This document shows positions 1-7,445 of a DNA stretch of 46,221 nt, one piece after another; the first letter of the stretch is position 1; every line of letters starts with the position of its first letter. A model generated the notes under the pieces. The model ran no database searches. It worked only from the letters and a program-made list of their open reading frames with translations, and had not been told where the DNA came from. Location of the stretch: assembly GCA_947589435.1 (NCBI GenBank), contig CANQBI010000011.1, forward strand, positions 1-46,221, read 5' to 3'. Position numbers and translations under genes: made by a program. The stretch comes from an uncultured Bacilli bacterium (lineage in GTDB: Bacteria > Bacillota_I > Bacilli_A > RF39 > UBA660).

Positions 1-76
1 GAATATTAATTACAAAATAAAAAATATTCTTTTACGTTACATTTAAATAATATAATATTTATTTTATTTAGTCAAT

Positions 77-388
77 ATTAAGTTTTTCAATGTACATTTT
101 GATAACGAAATCCGAAATGATATAAAATTTTGATTTGGAAATCCGAATATGTTTTTCTTATTATAATTAGGACAATTTTTATTGATTATAGGCAATGATA
201 TGATAGGCTTATTAGCAAACGGCTTATAATATAGAGTTGTTTGCAAGCCGAATAAATCATATCATTGGGTTCCTGTTATCAATTAAAAATTGATTTTTTA
301 TTACCTTATATTTCAATAATAATCACAATTCGGATTTCCAATTCGGATTTCCTCTCCAAAATTCACCATTAAGTTTTTCAATCGACAT
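77..388. repeat. About 310-bp intergenic element with nested inverted repeats, bounded by 21-nt near-direct repeats
   Basis: ATTAAGTTTTTCAATGTACAT (77-97) and ATTAAGTTTTTCAATCGACAT (368-388) flank internal inverted repeats: TTGGAAATCCGAAT versus ATTCGGATTTCCAA, and AATGATATGAT versus ATCATATCATT. Confidence 0.5.
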
Positions 389-448
389 AGTTCGACAAAT
401 TATTTAAATACTCAGTGTTATAATACGTCCTCAAAGGAGAGATTACAC

Positions 449-1208
449 ATGCAAGAAGAAAAATATTTGCAAGAAATAAGAAGTCTAATTATAAATAGTA
501 ATGCCCGATATAATAGTTAGAAATTTTAAAAATAACTATGAAGACTTATTAACTAAATGGAATATTGGCAAGATATTAGTGAAAGCTCAAGGGGGAGAAA
601 AAAGAGCTAAATATGGAAGTGAACTTATTAAAAAATGGGGTATTATTTTAGAAAAAAATTTGGTAAAAGTTATTGTAAAAGAAATTTAGAAATAATAAGA
701 AGATTTTATATATCTTTTCCAATTGCGAATGCACTGCGTTCGCAATTAACTTGGACACATTATAAAACTATATTACCTATTAAAAATGAGAATGAGAGAA
801 ATTATTACATTAACCAAGTTATACTTAATAATTTATCAAGTAGAGAGTTAATAAAAGAAATTAAAAATAAATCATTTGATAGATTATCTTATGCAGATAA
901 AAATAATATTAAGTTAATAGTATGATAAAACCTATAAAATAGATTTATTATTCTTTAATTATAAACTTAATTGTTTTGTCGTAGTGGAAGTTAAAAACAA
1001 AGAAGTATTGCCTAAAGATATTGGCCAAATAGAATTTTATACTAAATTAATAGATGATGAAATAAAAGAAGAATACAATAATAAAACAGTTGGTATAATT
1101 ATAGTTAAAAAGAAAAATAAATTAGTAGTGGATTATTGTACCAGTAAAGATAATATCTATCTTACTACTTTTAAAATAATAAATACTAATGATAAGATAT
1201 TAATATAA
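449..1208 (+). pseudogene. Decayed DUF1016/YhcG-type PDDEXK nuclease family protein in three frame-disrupted pieces
   Basis: ORFs 501-689, 635-925 and 984-1208 together read NARYN..LLTKWNIGKILV..GGEKRAKYGSELIKKWG / RRFYISFPIANALRSQLTWTHYKTILPI / VEVKNKEVLPKDIGQIEFYTKLIDDEIK, the DUF1016 layout, broken by frameshifts. Confidence 0.8.
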
Positions 1209-1263
1209 AATCTTGAAATTTTTCAATATGAGGTTTATCTACAATCTGACAAATAGTTTTTTT

Positions 1264-1851
1264 CTATTTGTTTTTTTTTATCATATCTTTAATTATATTT
1301 TCTAAGTATTTAACTTTATCTTCACTATCTACTTTATCTAAGTAAATGGGTTTTCCAATCACTATTTTAGGATGACTTCTAAATTTAAATTTACCAATTA
1401 TGACAAAAGGAACAATGGGAGTATTAAACTCTTCACTATAAGCAATAACTCCGGGTTTAAAAGGCAAGATTATATCCTTCTTATGAAATGTACCTTCCGG
1501 AAATATTACTACAATTTTATCTTCTTGAAGAAGTTTTCCTACTTCTTCTTTAACATTATGCCTTTTATTTTGTCTATCTACTCTAATTAAATGCATTCTT
1601 TTAAAAATAAAACCTAAAGGACCATCAAATAATTCTTTTTTGGCTAAAATATGAAGAGGTCTTTTACTTGCTTTAAACAAAAGATAAGAATCAAAAATAC
1701 TGGTATGATTACCCGCTAAAAGACATTTACCCTCTATTATGTTTTCTTTACCTATTACTTTACCACCAAAATAAATATTTCCTAAAAAAACAATTAATTT
1801 AGAGATAATATTATAAAATAAATAACTATCACTTTTCTTTGACTTCTTCAT
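1264..1851 (-). CDS. 1-acyl-sn-glycerol-3-phosphate acyltransferase family (PlsC-like)
   Basis: GNHTSIFDSYLL (NHx4D) and FPEGTF motifs. Confidence 0.88.
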   Translation of the reverse strand: MKKSKKSDSYLFYNIISKLIVFLGNIYFGGKVIGKENIIEGKCLLAGNHTSIFDSYLLFKASKRPLHILAKKELFDGPLGFIFKRMHLIRVDRQNKRHNVKEEVGKLLQEDKIVVIFPEGTFHKKDIILPFKPGVIAYSEEFNTPIVPFVIIGKFKFRSHPKIVIGKPIYLDKVDSEDKVKYLENIIKDMIKKNK

Positions 1852-2665
1852 TGATACTTCTTTCTAATAACTCAGGATTATTTAAAATATATTGCATTAA
1901 TTTAATAGATTTAATAAAGTAAAAACCATCAGCAATTCTCTCATCCATTGATATTCCTAACTCACAAAAATATTTACTGCCCTCTTTTTTAATTTCGCCA
2001 ATCGTAATAATACCAGAACAGGTCCCAAAATCCGTAACATTATGGTAAATACCATCCGTTTTAAATGTTCCTAAATTAGAGACAATCATACTACTATAAT
2101 ATAAATTATCTTTAACTAAGAAACTAGGTAATATTCCCCATTTATCAAACAACTTAAATAAAGCTACAATAGGAACTCTTAAAATGTTTGGAAGTTTTCC
2201 TAAAATTAATATGGCTTTATTAGCTCCATCTCCACAATCTTTTTTACTTCGAATATCACTAACTTTATCTCTAACTTTTTTACTAATAGTATTTAAATTA
2301 TCATTTTCTTCTAAAGGCATTAATACCATTATTTCTTCAGACTTATCATCAAAATCAACTTTCATTACAAAAGATAAGGTTATATCATTATGTTCATAAA
2401 CATGTCTATTTGAAACAAAACGATTTAAAAGAGGTCTATTATACATAGTCTTTCCAAAAAGAGTTAAGAAGGCATGAAAATAAGTTAGTTTTTCATCTTT
2501 TTTATCCTTCATGTATTCAACTAAAGATGTAACATCCAACTTTTGACAAATATATAATTCTCCTAAACTTCTTCTTGGTTTTAAATCAATTAATATCTGA
2601 CTCATCCCATTAACATCGCGGCATCTTCTAGCCCCTTTTCGGTCCCCAAATCTTCTTTTTTCCAT
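1829..2665 (-). CDS. 2-oxoacid dehydrogenase E2/CAT-fold acyltransferase-like protein
   Basis: Standalone E2 catalytic-domain-like sequence with C-terminal DERIADGFYFIKSIKLMQYILNNPELL; overlaps the downstream PlsC-like ORF. Confidence 0.65.
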   Translation of the reverse strand: MEKRRFGDRKGARRCRDVNGMSQILIDLKPRRSLGELYICQKLDVTSLVEYMKDKKDEKLTYFHAFLTLFGKTMYNRPLLNRFVSNRHVYEHNDITLSFVMKVDFDDKSEEIMVLMPLEENDNLNTISKKVRDKVSDIRSKKDCGDGANKAILILGKLPNILRVPIVALFKLFDKWGILPSFLVKDNLYYSSMIVSNLGTFKTDGIYHNVTDFGTCSGIITIGEIKKEGSKYFCELGISMDERIADGFYFIKSIKLMQYILNNPELLERSINEEVKEK

Positions 2666-2734
2666 AAATTTTCTCCTTTATTAAACTTTTTTTATTGAAT
2701 TATTTTAATAATGTGTTATAATTAATTTACGTGT

Positions 2735-2808
2735 GCAGATGTAGTTTAATGGTAGAACTATAGCCTTCCAAGCTATTAACGTGGGTTCGATTCCCATCAT
2801 CTGCTCCA
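2735..2808 (+). tRNA. tRNA-Gly (anticodon TCC)
   Basis: Cloverleaf: acceptor GCAGATG/CATCTGC, anticodon arm ATAGC-CTTCCAA-GCTAT, T arm GTGGG-TTCGATT-CCCAT, encoded CCA. Confidence 0.93.
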
Positions 2809-2823
2809 TTGTTTAGTTAATTG

Positions 2824-2848
2824 CAATCTTAAACGATTGTTTTTTTTA
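2824..2848 (+). terminator. Rho-independent terminator after tRNA-Gly
   Basis: CAATC-TTAAAC-GATTG followed by a T-run. Confidence 0.6.
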
Positions 2849-2967
2849 TGACCAAATCCCACGTTAATAGTTTGGAATGGCCTTAATTATTTCTAACTCT
2901 CCATTCTTATCTTATAACATTTTTCTAATTAATGCAATTTTTTTAAATAAAAAATAGTAAGATTATT

Positions 2968-3312
2968 TTATCTTACTATAATTGATTCAAAAAATCTTTC
3001 TTGAAATTCGGTTAACGCCCTAATAGCTTCATCACTATAATTTTTATCCATTGGGACCACTACTAATTTATCATCATTATCATTAGTTCTATGAATGATA
3101 GCAATAACTTTACCTTCAAATTTATCTAAAGGTTCAAAAACTCCTAAAACATAGGCATCTAATTCTTCTCCATCCCCACTTATAGTATTCGGTATAAACC
3201 CATAATTTACCATATAAGTAAATCCATGTTTTGGATGTTTAGATCCTAACGGTCTATCCATTTGCACTAAAACTTTTTTCCCTAAATAATCTTTGGCCAC
3301 TACTGTTTTCAT
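2968..3312 (-). CDS. Short inorganic pyrophosphatase-family protein
   Basis: VNYGFIPNTISGDGEELDAYVLGVFEPL, family I PPase-like core. Confidence 0.7.
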   Translation of the reverse strand: MKTVVAKDYLGKKVLVQMDRPLGSKHPKHGFTYMVNYGFIPNTISGDGEELDAYVLGVFEPLDKFEGKVIAIIHRTNDNDDKLVVVPMDKNYSDEAIRALTEFQERFFESIIVR

Positions 3313-3329
3313 AAATTCCTCCTAAATAA

Positions 3330-3647
3330 TTAATTAATTTTTTTGCTTTTAATATTATAATAAATAAAATAACCTATCCCACCTAAAATTAAAATATTTT
3401 CAAAAGATGAACTATCATCGCTAGTTGATAAATTTTCATCTTCTTTCATTTTGATTGTTTCATCTGATAAGTTACTTTCGTTTAACTTAAAATCATAATT
3501 ACTTAAACAACCTCCATGGTGTGAGCAACATCCTTGATGACAATCTACACAACTAGGGCTTGTTGTACCGTCATTGCAGACAATATTTGCTTTTACAACT
3601 AACGGAAAAAACAATATGACTATAAATGTTAAGATGTATTTTTTCAT
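3330..3647 (-). CDS. Small secreted/membrane protein with Cys/His cluster (DUF3761-like)
   Basis: Signal peptide, CNDGTTSPSCVDCHQGCCSHHGGC motif, C-terminal TM segment. Confidence 0.6.
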   Translation of the reverse strand: MKKYILTFIVILFFPLVVKANIVCNDGTTSPSCVDCHQGCCSHHGGCLSNYDFKLNESNLSDETIKMKEDENLSTSDDSSSFENILILGGIGYFIYYNIKSKKIN

Positions 3648-3697
3648 TAAACACCCTCAATCTAAAAATATTGTATCATAAAGATACAATATTCGCC

Positions 3698-3949
3698 TTA
3701 TTTTTTAATCTTTTCAATTTTTAAAGTATATCCAAGAGGCTCTAAAATTTGAAGCATTGTTTTAATTTGCGGTGAATTCATTTGATTTTCAATTCTCGCA
3801 ATAGTTGTTCTAATAACGTTAGATCTATCTGCTAGAGCTTGTTGGGATAATTTTGCTTCTTTTCTAATTCTTACTAAATCAGAAATTAACTCATATTCCA
3901 TTTCACTAACGGTTTTAGATAATTCCATATACCTTTCTACTTTTTTCAT
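3698..3949 (-). CDS. XRE-family HTH protein (antitoxin-like)
   Basis: LVRIRKEAKLSQQALADRSNVIRTTIARIENQMNSPQIKTMLQIL helix-turn-helix. Confidence 0.85.
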   Translation of the reverse strand: MKKVERYMELSKTVSEMEYELISDLVRIRKEAKLSQQALADRSNVIRTTIARIENQMNSPQIKTMLQILEPLGYTLKIEKIKK

Positions 3950-3965
3950 TTTTTACTCCTTTCTT

Positions 3966-4961
3966 TTATCTTATCACTAATCTCTTAACTTTACTTTTAT
4001 CTTTACCGGCTTCATCCCACATTTCACTTGGCTTAAAAACAATTTCTTCGGGGCAAAAATATTCAATATTACCTTTACTGTTGGAATAAATGTCTAAGAA
4101 GTAGGCCCCAACAACATTGAGTAAGCCTTGCTTTTGTTGGAATTGCGTTTTATCACAGAATGATGGAACCAACACCCCGTGAACATTCCGATAAACAAAA
4201 TAATAGCTTTTGTGATAATGTCCAATTAATAATATTTTAGGTTTATATTGGGATTCCAATATTTCAATTCTCTTTTGGGGTTTATAAGATAAACTTTGGG
4301 CAGAACCTCCACCTGGATGGTCCATAAATATCTTAACTCCATTAATATCTAAAGAGGCATAATCTTGACCTAAAAATTCCATATCCCTTCGGCATCTTGA
4401 TACCCAAGAATTAACGGTTGCTTGCCCATTTTTATAATGGGTTTCATCATGACTACCTAAAATGTATTTGGTAGTTATTCCTCTAACCCTGGGATACATA
4501 TCGACAACATAACCTACTTGTTCATCAAAACCATGTAAGAATTGTTGCCGAGGTTGCTCTGGTCTATTTAAATAATTGCCATCAACAACATCTCCGACAT
4601 GCAAAACAGTTTTAATTCCACGGTTGTAAGCCTCTCTATAAACTTTGTTTAGTAAATGAAGTTGTTGATGAATATTCCCAAAGTGGGTATCTGATACCAC
4701 ACATATTTCCGTATGAATTAAGTCTTTAGGATCTAAACTAGGCTTTTTAGGGTCTAAGTTTCTTACCAATGGTTTATCAAATACTAAGACACCATCTTTA
4801 TTGATAATTTCCACATTTTTGCCATAAATCCGACATAACTCTAATAAACCATACAGCTCATTACTATTCATATGGAATTTCACCATATAATCTTCAACGG
4901 AGGCTCCATTTCGCATATAACGATATTGCTTTTCGGCATATTCTTTACTTGTATCCATCAT
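3966..4961 (-). CDS. Calcineurin-like metallophosphoesterase with N-terminal winged-helix-like region
   Basis: SDTHFG, GDVVDG, GSHDE and GHYHK metal-binding motifs. Confidence 0.85.
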   Translation of the reverse strand: MMDTSKEYAEKQYRYMRNGASVEDYMVKFHMNSNELYGLLELCRIYGKNVEIINKDGVLVFDKPLVRNLDPKKPSLDPKDLIHTEICVVSDTHFGNIHQQLHLLNKVYREAYNRGIKTVLHVGDVVDGNYLNRPEQPRQQFLHGFDEQVGYVVDMYPRVRGITTKYILGSHDETHYKNGQATVNSWVSRCRRDMEFLGQDYASLDINGVKIFMDHPGGGSAQSLSYKPQKRIEILESQYKPKILLIGHYHKSYYFVYRNVHGVLVPSFCDKTQFQQKQGLLNVVGAYFLDIYSNSKGNIEYFCPEEIVFKPSEMWDEAGKDKSKVKRLVIR

Positions 4962-5945
4962 TTACCCCCTTTTTTCCAATTTCAATACTTTTGGTTTAAC
5001 ATAATCATCTTTATTAGTCTTATAATAAACTGAATTAATCGCCTTGATATCTTTTAAATTACCATTATAATCGGTAATTACCGTAATATACCAAGCCCCA
5101 ATAGTATTGGAATATCTTTTGTCATTCATTTCTCTTGTGGTTGCACACACACTAGGAACTGAAATACATTTAACATTACGATAAGTAAACTCTTCCATTT
5201 GAAGAAGTCCACCATAAAGAAATATTTGGGGTTTATCTTCACTTCTAAAAGAGTCTACATGTTGTTGCATTCTATATGATGCCGTATAAGTTTTAATTAA
5301 CTTCGGATTAGATATCGCCATTTTAACTTTATCAATCGTGGCATGACAAGAACTATTTCCTAAATAATGCATATCACTTCTGACTTCGGAAATTCTTTTC
5401 CCAATGTTGATTTTCTTACTTTGTAAGTGTTTTTCATCTTTAGGCCCCGTAATAAAATGTGTTTCCATTCCGGAAATGTTTGGATAATATTCACAAATAT
5501 AATCTACTTGTCTTAGGGAATCATCCAAAAAATTGCTTTCGGAATAAATGCTTGTTAAGGGATACAAGCCTTCTGTTATATTACCACATAAAATAACATT
5601 TTTAAACCCCATTTCATAGGCTTTTAGATAAATATCGTTTAAAATCGATAATTGTTGGGATTTAGAACCAAAACGGGTATCGGAAATAGCCACAAAGTTA
5701 AATGTGTGATGTTCATCAGTTTGAAATTGATAAGTATTTTCATCAGTTAACTCTCTTTCCCCTTGATTAAAGAAATAAATACCATCATCTCTATTTTGAC
5801 TAATTATATTGATGCCTTCTAATCTTAAGGAACGAATAAGATTTAATACTTCAAATTCATTTAATTCTAATATTTCACAAGCATCTTCAAGTTTTACTTC
5901 CCTCGTTGTTATATCTTTAAGTAATTCAAACTTTTCCCTTTCCAT
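4962..5945 (-). CDS. Metallophosphoesterase-fold paralog with degenerate metal-site motifs (pseudoenzyme-like)
   Basis: Collinear with the 3966-4961 product but SDTR, CGNITEG, TGPKDE and YGGLLQ replace the metal ligands; start at the ATG after GGGAGGAATT rather than the upstream GTG. Confidence 0.75.
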   Translation of the reverse strand: MEREKFELLKDITTREVKLEDACEILELNEFEVLNLIRSLRLEGINIISQNRDDGIYFFNQGERELTDENTYQFQTDEHHTFNFVAISDTRFGSKSQQLSILNDIYLKAYEMGFKNVILCGNITEGLYPLTSIYSESNFLDDSLRQVDYICEYYPNISGMETHFITGPKDEKHLQSKKINIGKRISEVRSDMHYLGNSSCHATIDKVKMAISNPKLIKTYTASYRMQQHVDSFRSEDKPQIFLYGGLLQMEEFTYRNVKCISVPSVCATTREMNDKRYSNTIGAWYITVITDYNGNLKDIKAINSVYYKTNKDDYVKPKVLKLEKRG

Positions 5946-5959
5946 AATTCCTCCCACAA

Positions 5960-5992
5960 AAAAGAGTGTCTTACTTTAAGGCACTCTTACAA
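5960..5992 (-). terminator. Terminator/attenuator hairpin just upstream of the metallophosphoesterase pair
   Basis: Minus strand AAGAGTGcCTTAaagTAAGaCACTCTTTTTT. Confidence 0.75.
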
Positions 5993-6041
5993 TTTCTTTT
6001 AATTTACCTAGAGTGACAATTTTAAAAAAATTATTTTGCAT
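5976..6041 (-). CDS. Putative 21-aa leader peptide MQNNFFKIVTLGKLKEIVRVP
   Basis: AGGGAGTGG RBS-like sequence 5' of ATG; last codons and stop lie inside the terminator stem. Confidence 0.45.
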   Translation of the reverse strand: MQNNFFKIVTLGKLKEIVRVP

Positions 6042-6103
6042 TTTTACCACTCCCTACTCTAAATTTAGTATAGCATTTTTTGATACTAAAAATCAATACA
6101 AGT

Positions 6104-6718
6104 TTACTTAATTTTGACTAATTTTTTTGACTTATCTTTATCCAATATTTTATCTATTTCATCCCAACCAGTTTGCCAATCAAATCCAGCCCTTATAATT
6201 CCTTTGTTTTTAAGCTCTTTACCACTAATACCTAAATTAAAATTAGCCGGATACAAAATTTTTAAAGGATTATTATTTTTCATTTGATTTATATCATCAT
6301 CTATTTGTAAATAACCATTTAAGACATTTTTATCATTTAAAAAGATAAACTTTGAAGGATGAATAAAAGGTAAGATACTGATTAAGTAGTCATATTTATA
6401 AGAAAAAAGCATACCCGAATCCTCGACCATGTTAGGATTAATACAAGATGATGCAATATAAAAATCATAGTCATCTTGATATTTTTCTAAAGTTTCAATA
6501 GCATTAGGAATTATTATAGCATGTTCATATATATTTTGATATTTAAGATATTCATTAAATTCTTTTAAAGCATCTTCATCCATTACTTCTTTTTCTTTAA
6601 TATATTCTTTAAAATCATCAATCCGGTAACTCGCAGTTAAAAACTTATTTATAAAATATAAATAACCCGGTATACAAATAACATTATCGACATCCACAAA
6701 GGCTTTTTTCTTTTTCAT
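6104..6718 (-). CDS. HAD-like 5' nucleotidase family protein (NT5C-like)
   Basis: KKAFVDVDNVICIPGY N-terminal HAD motif, later DDDINQ. Confidence 0.6.
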   Translation of the reverse strand: MKKKKAFVDVDNVICIPGYLYFINKFLTASYRIDDFKEYIKEKEVMDEDALKEFNEYLKYQNIYEHAIIIPNAIETLEKYQDDYDFYIASSCINPNMVEDSGMLFSYKYDYLISILPFIHPSKFIFLNDKNVLNGYLQIDDDINQMKNNNPLKILYPANFNLGISGKELKNKGIIRAGFDWQTGWDEIDKILDKDKSKKLVKIK

Positions 6719-6729
6719 AGTAACCTCTT

Positions 6730-7377
6730 TTATCTTACTTTTTTTAAACCATTATTTATAACATAATCGGAAACATCTTTAAAATTAGCATCATATGGAT
6801 AGACTGTTTGACTAAATTTAAGCCACATATCAGACCAACTATAGCCCTCATTTAATAATCTTTCTACAATGGCATTATGCATTACCGCATTACCTTCTTG
6901 ATTCTTTAAATCAACACATCCTTCTTCATCATATATTTTACTTTGAATATCACATTCTAACTTATCACATTCAAAAGCAAAGAAGGCTTCTTTAGTTTTT
7001 CTTTCATCAAATTCTAAGAATAATTTTTCAACGTATTCACCCTCAAGTAAACCACTTAAGATTTGATGAACGGCTTGATGTTCTATTTTTTCTTTATTTT
7101 TTTCATCAATTTGAAATTGGGTTAAATCCCCAATGATGGCTTCACCTAGTTCATGAATAGCAAGCATATAAATTACTTTTAAAATATCAATATCATATTT
7201 ATACTCGGAATACATAGCAATAGCGAGCATTTGCACCCCAAAAACATGTTCAGCGACACTTTCAATCCGATTTCTTTCCACATTCCAAGTTGTCCAACCT
7301 GTTCTAATAACATTTTTAAGTTTATTACAAATTAAATAATAATTTAATACTTTAGCCGCTCTTTCCAAAATTCCCAT
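6730..7377 (-). CDS. HD-domain phosphohydrolase (YfbR/HDDC2-like)
   Basis: RTGWTTWNVERNRIESVAEHVFGVQMLA...IHELGEAIIGDLTQF. Confidence 0.8.
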   Translation of the reverse strand: MGILERAAKVLNYYLICNKLKNVIRTGWTTWNVERNRIESVAEHVFGVQMLAIAMYSEYKYDIDILKVIYMLAIHELGEAIIGDLTQFQIDEKNKEKIEHQAVHQILSGLLEGEYVEKLFLEFDERKTKEAFFAFECDKLECDIQSKIYDEEGCVDLKNQEGNAVMHNAIVERLLNEGYSWSDMWLKFSQTVYPYDANFKDVSDYVINNGLKKVR

Positions 7378-7445
7378 CTCCTTTATTAGTTAAATAGTAT
7401 AATACAATGCTTTCTTTTAGTCAAATTAAATAGACTCATATGAGT

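Noticed and set aside
64-246. 60-aa minus-strand ORF
   Set aside because: Lies within the inverted-repeat element, low-complexity composition, no RBS or homology.
3698-3949. XRE gene as antitoxin of a classical HigBA/RelBE pair
   Set aside because: No RelE/HigB-like ORF is adjacent; neighbours are metallophosphoesterase genes, so a TA assignment is unsupported.
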